Shown here piece after piece: positions 40,820 through 48,802 of a DNA stretch of 56,979 nt. The notes beneath the pieces were generated by a model, which had not been told where the DNA came from, did not search any database, and was given only the letters and a program-made list of their open reading frames with translations. The position numbers were made by a program, and so were the translations under genes. Position 1 is the stretch's first letter. Every line of letters starts with the position of its first letter. The stretch comes from Chlorobiaceae bacterium (GTDB lineage Bacteria > Bacteroidota > Chlorobiia > Chlorobiales > Chlorobiaceae), in assembly GCA_016931495.1 (NCBI GenBank), contig JAFGER010000013.1:1-56979 (forward strand), read 5' to 3'.

Positions 40820-42379
40820 ATGCAAAACCGTTTCAACCTGATCGACGAGCCGTGGATTCCGGCAATCGGCAAAGGCTTCACGAGCCTCGGTGACATTTTC
40901 AGCGATCCTGAAATTCCCGCCCTCGGCGGCAACCCCGTGCAGAAAATCGCCCTCACCAAGCTGCTGCTCGCCATCGGCCAGGTCGCCTGCACGCCGGAAA
41001 CCACGGAGGCGCTCGAACAGCTCGACGCCGAAACCTTCCGCAATGCCTGCCGCGCCTATCTCGAAAAGTGGCGCGAGAGCTTCTGGCTCTTCGGCGACAA
41101 GCCGTTTTTGCAGATGCCCGCAATTCTTAACTGGATAGAATCTCAACGCGCTGTCGGAATTTTATCTGAAACAAAAGATGCGAAGCAAATTGGGCCAGGA
41201 TTTTATCCAAGTCTTCCGTCAGAAAATGATTCCATTCTGAGTCAGTTCCAGACACTTGAGGCTCAAACAGAAGCCGAAAAAGCGTTATTCATTGTTTCGG
41301 TCATGAACTTCGCTTTTGGCGGAACGCAGATTAACAAGAACATTTATCCATCAGAAGAAAAAGTCAAGGGAAAAGGAAAACCGGCAAAACCCGGACCGAG
41401 TTTAGGACGAAATGGTTATTTGCACACCTTTCTTTTCGGTTCGACAATAACTGATACGCTCATTATGAATCTTCTTTCTCAAGAAGAGATCGACAACTTG
41501 TTATTCTGGGAAAAAGGAATTGGAACTCCACCTTGGGAAAACATGCCTGTCAGCAGAGAATGTGACGTCGCACTATCTCTCAAAAAATCTTACATGGGGA
41601 CTCTTGTATCGCTTTCACGATTCGTCCTTCTGCACGGAGATGGAATTTATTATGTCGATGGGATTCTTTATCCAGCTCATCAACAGGGCTGGTTAGAACC
41701 AAGTATGACGATCGATGATCAGCAAAATCCGCCGAAAGCCATATTGGTCAATCCAGAGAAGCGCCCGTGGCGAGAGCTGGTATCAATCCTTGCTGTTTTC
41801 GATAGCAACAAAAACAACAAGTTTGTTTGTCTGTTCATAAAATACGGTTTGAGCAGATGGCCGAAACGATACAATAAACCTGGAGATAAAATTGGCGTTT
41901 GGTCGGGGGGACTTCAGGTGTCATTTCAAACTGGCGAGCAATATGCAAAAGCTGCTAATGATTTTGTAGAATCATCAGTAGAACTCGACCCCGACATGTG
42001 GGACGACTTATGGTATGATTACTTCTGCAAAGAAATAACTACTCTTGAAGAAATAGCGAGTCAAGTCAAGTATGGAGTAATAAGATATTATGACGCATTT
42101 GAGCCAAAAACAGAAAGAAAGCCCAAAGAAAGAGCTTCAACAATAATGGGAAAAAAAGCTGTAGAGTTATTCTGGCAACTTGCGGAAAGGTTGTCCAAAG
42201 ATATCGCTTACGCTTGCATTCCGGCCAGACATACCGAATCAATCCCCGCAATCAGAAAAAGAATGATTTCTATTGCCAGAGAGTCCTACGACGCCTACTG
42301 CCCGAAGGAGACGGCGCGGCAGATCGATGCGTGGGCGGAGTGCCGTCCCAATTTTGCGAAGCACTTCATCAACAAATGA
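40820..42379 (+). CDS. cse1: Cascade large subunit Cse1 (Cas8e), with low-GC central part
   Basis: Cse1 recognises the PAM and recruits Cas3. The 519-residue protein starts NRFNLIDEPWIPA, the usual Cse1 opening, and has GRNGYLHTF in the loop region and a C-terminal helical bundle. Base use is striking. The ends resemble the rest of the operon (about 67-72% GC in lines I counted), but about 41120-42280 is much poorer (37% and 43% in two 60-base stretches). This looks like replacement of the middle of the gene. It is intact, and its stop overlaps the cse2 ATG. Confidence 0.93.
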   Translation: MQNRFNLIDEPWIPAIGKGFTSLGDIFSDPEIPALGGNPVQKIALTKLLLAIGQVACTPETTEALEQLDAETFRNACRAYLEKWRESFWLFGDKPFLQMPAILNWIESQRAVGILSETKDAKQIGPGFYPSLPSENDSILSQFQTLEAQTEAEKALFIVSVMNFAFGGTQINKNIYPSEEKVKGKGKPAKPGPSLGRNGYLHTFLFGSTITDTLIMNLLSQEEIDNLLFWEKGIGTPPWENMPVSRECDVALSLKKSYMGTLVSLSRFVLLHGDGIYYVDGILYPAHQQGWLEPSMTIDDQQNPPKAILVNPEKRPWRELVSILAVFDSNKNNKFVCLFIKYGLSRWPKRYNKPGDKIGVWSGGLQVSFQTGEQYAKAANDFVESSVELDPDMWDDLWYDYFCKEITTLEEIASQVKYGVIRYYDAFEPKTERKPKERASTIMGKKAVELFWQLAERLSKDIAYACIPARHTESIPAIRKRMISIARESYDAYCPKETARQIDAWAECRPNFAKHFINK

Positions 42380-42930
42380 TAAAACCAACCGTTATGGACA
42401 ACGAAAAAGAGAAGAAAACCGGCAGGCCGGAAAAGTTCGTGGAGTTTGTGATCGGGCTGTGCCAGCGCGACAAAGGAGCCGCCGCCGCGCTTCGCCGCGC
42501 GGACAATCCGGCGACCGAGTACCAGAGCTGGGAGTACCTCGCGGGCTTCAACATCGACCTCGAAAAACCCTACGAGCGCATTCCCTACGCCGCCATCGCC
42601 GCCGCCATCGCGCGGGCCAAAGCGGAGCGCAACGGCTCGGCGGGCATCGGCAAGTCGATCGCCTTTTGCTACGACGACAAAAGCGCCAGCGAGCAGGCCA
42701 AAGCACGGCTCCGGCGGCTGCTTGCCTGCGATTCGGTGGGGGAGGCGTGCCGGATTCTGCGCCCGCTCTTCAGCCTGATCGACTCGAAAGCGGCGGTGAC
42801 GCTCGACTATGCGAAGCTGCTCGACCAGCTCCTCTGGTTCCATCGCGACAGCAACCGCATCAAAACGGCATGGGCGACCGACTTTTACCGCCACGCCGCC
42901 AAAACCGAAAACGAGGAGGTGGAGGCATGA
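42376..42930 (+). CDS. cse2: Cascade small subunit Cse2
   Basis: Cse2 dimerises along Cascade and holds the displaced strand. It has 184 residues, mostly helical. EFVIGLCQRDKGAAAALRRAD near residue 20 and the C-terminal DYAKLLDQLLWFHRDSNRIKTAWATDFYRH are typical of the family. The ATG at 42376 overlaps the cse1 stop by four bases (ATGA); a second ATG lies at 42394. Confidence 0.92.
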   Translation: MIKPTVMDNEKEKKTGRPEKFVEFVIGLCQRDKGAAAALRRADNPATEYQSWEYLAGFNIDLEKPYERIPYAAIAAAIARAKAERNGSAGIGKSIAFCYDDKSASEQAKARLRRLLACDSVGEACRILRPLFSLIDSKAAVTLDYAKLLDQLLWFHRDSNRIKTAWATDFYRHAAKTENEEVEA

Positions 42931-43559
42931 TTGCAACCATTCTCACCCTCAGCCGCAAGGAGGTCAACGCGCTGCGCATGACGGACGATTATTCGCTGCA
43001 CCGCGTCGTTTACAGCCTTTTCGAGGACGTGCGCTCGGAGGCCGAAAAGCGGTCGAGCGTGCCCAGCGGCTTCCTCTTCGCCGACAAGGGGGGCGACGCC
43101 AAAGGCAGGCGAATCCTCATTCTGTCGGACAGGCCGCCGCTGCAACCGGCGCACGGAACGCTGTCTGCGTCGTGGACGGTGCCCGACGAATTTCTCCAGC
43201 ACCGCTTCTACAAGTTCGAGGTGACGCTCAACCCGACGCGCAAGGAGAACAAGAGCGGCAGGCGCGTACCCATCAAAACCCGCGAGGAGGTGGCGGCATG
43301 GTTCGGCGGCAAGTCGCTCTCGTCGTGGGGATTCAGCGTTGACCCCGCCCGGCTCGACGTGCGGATGCTGCCGGTGATGCAATTCAGCAAGCAGGGCGAC
43401 CGTCCCGTCACCCACGGAGCGGCCAGCGTGTCGGGAATGCTGCGCGTCGAAAACCGCGACCTCTTTATCGAAAGCTTCAACAAAGGCATTGGCCGGGGCC
43501 GGGCGTTCGGCTTCGGGCTGTTGCAGATCGAACCTCTCAAGGATGATTCAAACCACTAA
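42927..43559 (+). CDS. cas6e: crRNA endonuclease Cas6e (Cse3)
   Basis: Cas6e cuts the pre-crRNA at the 3' base of each repeat hairpin and stays in Cascade. The 210-residue protein has two ferredoxin-like domains. The likely catalytic His25 lies in YSLHRVVYSLF, and the glycine-rich loop IGRGRAFGFGLLQI lies at the C-terminus. It overlaps cse2 by four bases (ATGA). Its place between cse2 and cas7 differs from the E. coli order, where it follows cas5. Confidence 0.93.
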   Translation: MIATILTLSRKEVNALRMTDDYSLHRVVYSLFEDVRSEAEKRSSVPSGFLFADKGGDAKGRRILILSDRPPLQPAHGTLSASWTVPDEFLQHRFYKFEVTLNPTRKENKSGRRVPIKTREEVAAWFGGKSLSSWGFSVDPARLDVRMLPVMQFSKQGDRPVTHGAASVSGMLRVENRDLFIESFNKGIGRGRAFGFGLLQIEPLKDDSNH

Positions 43560-43572
43560 ACCCCATACCACC

Positions 43573-44622
43573 ATGAACACCATGAACAACAATCCATTCA
43601 AGGGCCAGCGCATCGAGTTCCACATCCTCCAGCCCTTTCCGGTCACCTGCCTGAACCGCGACGACGTTGGCGCTCCGAAAACCGCGACGGTCGGCGGCTC
43701 CACCCGCGCCCGCGTCAGCTCGCAGTGCTGGAAGCGCCAGGTACGCCTCGAAATGCACAATCTCGGCGTGAGGCTCGGCGTCAGAAGCAAAAAGGTCTCC
43801 GACTACGTAGCCAAAGCCTGCGTCGCTCTCGGCGCGGATGAGGAAGCGGCGAAGGCATGCGGAGAGAAGATTGCCGCCGCGTTCAGCAACGACACGCTCT
43901 TCTTTTTCAGCGAAACGGAGGCAGTCGCCTTTGCGCAGTACGCCGCCGAAAAGGAGTTCGACGCCTCGAAGCTGAACGACAAAGAGCTGGCGAAGCTCTC
44001 GAAGAAAACGCTCGATCCGGCCAAGGACGGCCTCGACATCGCGCTGTTCGGGCGGATGGTGGCGCAGGCTGCCGAGCTGAACATCGAGGCCGCCGCGTCG
44101 TTCGCTCACGCCATTTCGACCCACAAGGTGAGCAACGAAGTCGAGTTCTTCACCGCGCTCGACGACCTTGCCGAGGAGCCGGGTTCGGCGCACATGGGCA
44201 GCCTTGAATTCAACTCGGCGACCTACTACCGCTACGTCAGCCTCGACCTCGGCCAGCTTTCGACGAACCTCGGCGGCGCGGAGATCGCCGACGCGGTGGA
44301 GGCGTTCACCAAAGCGCTCTTCCTGGCCGTGCCGAGCGCCCGGCAGACGACGCAGTCGGGCGCGTCGCCGTGGGAGTTCGCCAAAATTTACATCCGCAAG
44401 GGCCAGCGCCTTCAGGTTCCGTTCGAGACCGCCGTCAAAGCGAAGGATGGCGGATTCCTCCAGCCGAGCATCAAGGCGCTCACCGACTATCTCGCCAAAA
44501 AGGAGAAGCTCGCCGGATCGATGTTCGGCAAGGAAAAGGAGTTCGACTTCGGCGTGGACGAAACGTTCAGCATCGACACGCTGGTCGGCGAAATCCGCAA
44601 CTTTATCGAAGCGAAATCATGA
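43573..44622 (+). CDS. cas7e: Cascade backbone subunit Cas7e (Cse4/CasC)
   Basis: Six copies of Cas7e form the backbone that binds the crRNA spacer. It has 349 residues from ATG 43573; a second ATG is at 43582. The N-terminal signature RIEFHILQPFPVTCLNRDD, followed by ARVSSQCWKRQVR, is diagnostic of Cse4/CasC. GSLEFNSATYYRYVSLD and LFLAVPSARQTTQSG follow. It ends overlapping the cas5 start. Confidence 0.95.
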   Translation: MNTMNNNPFKGQRIEFHILQPFPVTCLNRDDVGAPKTATVGGSTRARVSSQCWKRQVRLEMHNLGVRLGVRSKKVSDYVAKACVALGADEEAAKACGEKIAAAFSNDTLFFFSETEAVAFAQYAAEKEFDASKLNDKELAKLSKKTLDPAKDGLDIALFGRMVAQAAELNIEAAASFAHAISTHKVSNEVEFFTALDDLAEEPGSAHMGSLEFNSATYYRYVSLDLGQLSTNLGGAEIADAVEAFTKALFLAVPSARQTTQSGASPWEFAKIYIRKGQRLQVPFETAVKAKDGGFLQPSIKALTDYLAKKEKLAGSMFGKEKEFDFGVDETFSIDTLVGEIRNFIEAKS

Positions 44623-45323
44623 GCAATCCATTCATCCTTTTATGGCTCGAAGCGCCCCTCCAGTCGTGGGGCGCTGATTCGCGCTTCGGGCGGCGCGACA
44701 CGCTCGACTTCCCCACGAAGTCGGGCTTGCTCGGCCTCTTGTGCTGCGCCCTCGGCGCGGGCGGCGAGCAGCGGGAACTGCTCGCCGAAATGGCCCCGCT
44801 CCGCCAGACGGTGCTCGCGTTCCAGCGCGAACGCGGCGAGCGACCGCCGCTCTTGCGCGACTTCCAGATGGTCGGCAGCGGGTACAACAAGAAAGAGCCG
44901 TGGGAATCGTTACTGATTCCAAGAAAAAGCAATGGGGATATTGCGGTGGGCGGCGGCACGAAGATGACCTACCGCTACTATTTGCAGGAGGCCGCCTTCG
45001 CCGCCGCAGTGCAGGTCCCGGCGGCGCGGGCCGGGGAGTTCGCCGAAGCGCTCAAGGCTCCCGTGTGGGACATCTATTTCGGACGCAAGTGCTGCGCGCC
45101 GACCGACCTCGTGTTCCGGGGCTGCTTCGATTCGGAGGCGGAGGCGCTCGATGCGGCCTCTTCAATCGCCCATGAAAAGCGTCTTGCCGAGGCGTTTCGC
45201 GTGCTCGACGGTGTGCATGAGGGCGAGGTCGTGGCGCTGAACGACGTGCCGGTGCAGTTCGGGCCGAAGAAAAAATATCGCCAGCGGCGAGTAACCATAA
45301 TCCACAAAAACGATGAAGAGTAA
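44619..45323 (+). CDS. cas5e: Cascade subunit Cas5e (CasD)
   Basis: Cas5e binds the 5' handle of the crRNA. The 234-residue protein begins with the family signature LLWLEAPLQSWGADSRFGRRD, then PTKSGLLGLLCCALG. The C-terminal RRVTIIHKND overlaps the cas1 start. The ATG at 44619 overlaps the cas7 stop by four bases. Confidence 0.94.
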   Translation: MSNPFILLWLEAPLQSWGADSRFGRRDTLDFPTKSGLLGLLCCALGAGGEQRELLAEMAPLRQTVLAFQRERGERPPLLRDFQMVGSGYNKKEPWESLLIPRKSNGDIAVGGGTKMTYRYYLQEAAFAAAVQVPAARAGEFAEALKAPVWDIYFGRKCCAPTDLVFRGCFDSEAEALDAASSIAHEKRLAEAFRVLDGVHEGEVVALNDVPVQFGPKKKYRQRRVTIIHKNDEE

Positions 45324-46203
45324 CGCACTCGGCAACGAAGGGAATCCGGCGCGGCTTTTGATAAAAGTGACGCGGGAGACCCTTCCGCAGGTCAAGGAAA
45401 AGTATCCGTTTCTGTATCTTGAAAAGGGTCGGATGGAGATTGACGACAGCAGCATCAAGTGGATCGATTGCGACTGCAACGTCGTGCGCCTGCCGGTCGC
45501 CATGCTGAATTGTATTTTGCTCGGCCCCGGAACGACGGTGACGCACGAGGCGGTAAAGGTAATGGCCGCCGCCAATTGCGGCATCTGCTGGGTTGGCGAC
45601 GACAGCCTGATGTTTTACGCGAGCGGGCAGACGCCGACCAGCAACACGCGCAACATGACTCATCAGATGAAGCTCGCGGCCAATCCAACCAAAGCGCTTG
45701 AAGTGGCGCGGAGGCTGTTCGCCTATCGCTTTCCGGACGCGAATCTGGAAAACAAGACGCTGCCGCAGATGATGGGCATGGAGGGGTTGCGGGTGCGGAA
45801 GTTTTACGAAGAGATGGCCGTGAAATACAAGGTCGGCTGGAAGGGGCGGCGGTTCGAGCCGGGTAAATTCGAGATGAGCGACACCACCAACAAGATTCTG
45901 ACGGCGGCCAATGCGGCGCTCTACAGCATCATCATGTCGGCGGTGCACAGCATGGGCTATTCGCCGCACATCGGGTTCATTCACTCCGGAAGTCCGCTGC
46001 CGTTCATTTACGACCTGGCCGATCTTTACAAGCAGCAGGTCTCCATCGACCTGGCCTTTTCGCTCACCGCCGAGATGGCCGGGTATTACGACCGGCACAA
46101 AATCGCCGGAGAGTTCCGGAAGCGCGTCATCGAAATCGACCTGCTGGGCAAGATCGGCCCGGACATCGAAAACATTCTGGGGAAAAAGCAATGCTCGTCG
46201 TAG
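45313..46203 (+). CDS. cas1: CRISPR integrase Cas1 (type I-E)
   Basis: Cas1, with Cas2, inserts new spacers. The 296-residue length is normal for I-E. The N-terminal beta domain is followed by the helical catalytic domain with ANAALYSIIMSAVHSMGYSPHIGFIHSG and LPFIYDLADLYK, which hold the metal-binding His and Asp. The upstream conserved Glu lies in the AALYSII helix region or just before it. It overlaps cas5 by 11 bases. Confidence 0.96.
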   Translation: MKSNALGNEGNPARLLIKVTRETLPQVKEKYPFLYLEKGRMEIDDSSIKWIDCDCNVVRLPVAMLNCILLGPGTTVTHEAVKVMAAANCGICWVGDDSLMFYASGQTPTSNTRNMTHQMKLAANPTKALEVARRLFAYRFPDANLENKTLPQMMGMEGLRVRKFYEEMAVKYKVGWKGRRFEPGKFEMSDTTNKILTAANAALYSIIMSAVHSMGYSPHIGFIHSGSPLPFIYDLADLYKQQVSIDLAFSLTAEMAGYYDRHKIAGEFRKRVIEIDLLGKIGPDIENILGKKQCSS

Positions 46204-46526
46204 TCGCCAATGACCTGCCCCCGGCTGTGAGAGGCCGGATGAAGCTCTGGTTCATCGAACCACGGGCGAACGTTTTTGTGTCGGGCGTGCGGGACAGCCT
46301 GGCCAGAAAGGTGGTTGACTATCTGCACGAGCACTGCCCGCCGAAGAGCGGCCTGATGATTTTCAACAGCTCGAACGGGTGTCCCGGCTACGAGATTTTC
46401 GGCATGGGCGACACGCGCAAAGAGATCACGGAAATTTCGGGCCTGCCGCTCGTGATTGAAAAATCAGCCGAACCGCCACCAGAAAACCCAAACAGATTGA
46501 CGCCAGACGCCCCGAAAGCCCAGTAA
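46191..46526 (+). CDS. cas2: CRISPR adaptation protein Cas2e
   Basis: The protein has 111 residues, longer than the about 95 typical of Cas2e. The body matches the type I-E form (MLVVVANDLPPAVRGRMKLWF, NVFVSGVRD, HCPPKSGLMIF). The last about 20 residues (EKSAEPPPENPNRLTPDAPK) are proline-rich. The stop is only 8 bases before the first CRISPR repeat, so this extension occupies the place where a leader is expected. It overlaps cas1 by 13 bases. Confidence 0.93.
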   Translation: MLVVVANDLPPAVRGRMKLWFIEPRANVFVSGVRDSLARKVVDYLHEHCPPKSGLMIFNSSNGCPGYEIFGMGDTRKEITEISGLPLVIEKSAEPPPENPNRLTPDAPKAQ

Positions 46527-46534
46527 AACCCAGT

Positions 46535-48090
46535 GTCTTCCCCACGCCCGTGGGGGTGTTTCCGTCGATATGATGCACGCGCTTCCACTTCTTTGGTCTT
46601 CCCCACGCCCGTGGGGGTGTTTCGCATCACGAGCAGCGGTTTTCGATTCTCTTTTTGTCTTCCCCACGCCCGTGGGGGTGTTTCCTTTTTTGCTTGGAGG
46701 TAAAGCTGGCGAAAAAAGTCTTCCCCACGCCCGTGGGGGTGTTTCTGTCCTTTTGCTTCCCAGAAAAAAGGGCAGGCTGTCTTCCCCACGCCCGTGGGGG
46801 TGTTTCCATTTCGTTCTGCGCCATCACGCCCCCCTGATAGTCTTCCCCACGCCCGTGGGGGTGTTTCTATCGATATACAGATGATTATCGCCGGGCGAAA
46901 AGTCTTCCCCACGCCCGTGGGGGTGTTTCTCGCTCACCCATCCACGGACGCAGAGCAAAGCCGTCTTCCCCACGCCCGTGGGGGTGTTTCTACTATTCAA
47001 AAGCTGTTCCTGTTCCTTAAAAGGTCTTCCCCACGCCCGTAGGGGTGTTTCCATAAGCGCTCCACCGCCGCCACCGCCGCCACCGTCTTCCCCACGCCCG
47101 TGGGGGTGTTTCCAAAACAAACAAAAGCCATGAAAAACAACACTGGTCTTCCCCACGCCCGTGGGGGTGTTTCCGCTTCAGGCTATGAAGCGTCCGGAAA
47201 CTGGGGGTCTTCCCCACGCCCGTGGGGGTGTTTCTGGAAGTTACAGGGGTAACAACTCACTGGTACGGTCTTCCCCACGCCCGTGGGGGTGTTTCATCAT
47301 TCGCCCTGTTCGCCGACATGGGTACGGGGGTCTTCCCCACGCCCGTGGGGGTGTTTCTACATCGACGTGATCGAAAGCAAGAGAGGGGTGGTCTTCCCCA
47401 CGCCCGTGGGGGTGTTTCCAGATTTGTACATAGATCGTCCACGAGCACCACGTCTTCCCCACGCCCGTGGGGGTGTTTCTCGAATTGCGTTACGCAATGG
47501 CTTTGCAGTCAGGTCTTCCCCACGCCCGTGGGGGTGTTTCTAGGTGAAGTACACATTTTTAAATATTTAGGGGGTCTTCCCCACGCCCGTGGGGGTGTTT
47601 CCTAACATTAGCCGGACACTCGGCGTATTACAAAGTCTTCCCCACGCCCGTGGGGGTGTTTCTTCGATGACGTTGAATGCGTCAATATCGGAAAGGTCTT
47701 CCCCACGCCCGTGGGGGTGTTTCCTCGGCTGGAATGGCAGATTTGGTGAACGAGGCGTCTTCCCCACGCCCGTGGGGGTGTTTCCTTGATCCCCTCTTCC
47801 TTTCGATCAGAATTGTGGTCTTCCCCACGCCCGTGGGGGTGTTTCTTTTTTCTGAAAGATACCACTGTATTTCATCGTGTCTTCCCCACGCCCGTGGGGG
47901 TGTTTCCTCAACAGGAAGTTTTCTGTACATTTCGGCGGCGTCTTCCCCACGCCCGTGGGGGTGTTTCCAGCCGGCCCTTGCTCATCCTCGGGCACTGCGA
48001 GTCTTCCCCACGCCCGTGGGGGTGTTTCTGCGTCGCGTGGAAAAACTGCCCGCTGAATGCGGTCTTCCCCTCGCCCGTGGGGGGGGTTTC
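46535..48090 (+). CRISPR. Type I-E CRISPR array, 26 repeats and 25 spacers
   Basis: The 28-bp repeat starts GTCTTCCCC, has a CCCCACG/CGTGGGG hairpin and ends GTGTTTC. This matches the I-E repeat class read on the plus strand, the same strand as the cas genes. Repeat starts are spaced 61 bases apart except two intervals of 62, so spacers are 33-34 bases. Repeat 9 (47024) has one G-to-A change. The last repeat (48062) is degenerate: A to T in the stem and GGGGTG replaced by an eight-G run, as expected at the trailer end. One spacer after 47085-side repeats (about 47052-47084) is almost pure CCGCCA. Confidence 0.97.
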
Positions 48091-48209
48091 TTTCTAAGAA
48101 AGACTTGACTAAAGAGTACCCACTCATTGCGGATGAAACAAAGAAGGACAACGGAGACGGGTACAAAGTAGCTTTCCAGACCTTAAACGGGATTAACAAA
48201 CAACCATAA
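48091..48209 (+). pseudogene. 3' end of a gene cut off at the last CRISPR repeat
   Basis: Directly after the last repeat a frame reads SKKDLTKEYPLIADETKKDN and continues GDGYKVAFQTLNGINKQP to a TAA at 48207-48209. There is no start codon, and composition is coding-like and AT-richer than the host. The most economical reading is that the array end has replaced or truncated the gene's 5' part. The parent protein is not recognised. Confidence 0.5.
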
Positions 48210-48224
48210 GACAAGAAGAATGAG

Positions 48225-48524
48225 ATGAATATTTCGATTCTTTTGCCGACGCTGCGAAAAAACGCCGAGGGATGGACGATAACCGGAGAAAGAGAAGAGA
48301 TAACGCTCGGAATGAGTCAGGTGCAGTCACTTACCCTTTATTCTGACAAGTTTTGTGACATCATCACAATGACAACCCATCAAGAACAGCAAATATCTCT
48401 AACGTATCCGCGAGAAAAAGGCGCTGCCTGGGCTTATTGCGGTTATGCCTTTCCTGTCAAAGAGTTGTATTCAAAAATGCGTCGCGACTGGTTGCAGGAC
48501 ATGCGCTCCGACGAAGAAACGTAA
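48225..48524 (+). CDS. Unknown 99-residue protein beside the CRISPR array
   Basis: Not recognised. The gene starts 15 bases after the truncated gene's stop, behind AAGAAG-like purines, and probably formed one operon with it. The protein has no signal peptide and no membrane span; it mixes beta-strand segments with charged helices and ends WLQDMRSDEET. Base composition (43% GC in one 60-base line) is well below the cas genes. It lies between the array and an orphan CRISPR repeat. Function cannot be inferred; phage or plasmid origin is possible. Confidence 0.55.
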   Translation: MNISILLPTLRKNAEGWTITGEREEITLGMSQVQSLTLYSDKFCDIITMTTHQEQQISLTYPREKGAAWAYCGYAFPVKELYSKMRRDWLQDMRSDEET

Positions 48525-48591
48525 TCTAGCAATAGAAAAAGCTGCTCAGTATCATCAACTGCCGAACGATTTCTCAGTAAACACAAAAAAA

Positions 48592-48620
48592 TTCATTCCC
48601 AACGCCCGTGGGGGTATTTC
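48592..48620 (+). repeat. Orphan degenerate CRISPR repeat
   Basis: The sequence CATTCCCAACGCCCGTGGGG, followed by GTATTTC, matches the array repeat at most positions: ACGCCCGTGGGGGT is identical and there is a G-to-A in the handle. It lies about 500 bases beyond the last array repeat, in the same orientation, with no second copy nearby. Confidence 0.75.
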
Positions 48621-48802
48621 TCATAGCGCCAATGATGTCAGCGCTGGTTGGTTGGGGGTTGCCAGATGCTGGAGAACACGGGGCCGCGTGGATATATGAA
48701 CGTTTTAATTTAAAATTGAAGGCTTGGCATAGTGACGAACGTGAACCCGGTGCAGAAGAAATGTGGGACACAAGAATTTCAACTTTTTTAAAGCCTACTG
48801 AT

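Noticed and set aside
46388-48214. Many frames with repeated HARGGVS, PRPWGCF or TPTGVGKT units across the array
   Set aside because: These are translations of the CRISPR repeat in different frames, not repeat proteins.
48091-48224. A CRISPR leader at the distal end of the array
   Set aside because: The adjoining repeat is degenerate, as at trailer ends; the sequence reads as the tail of a coding gene; and repeat polarity points to the other end.
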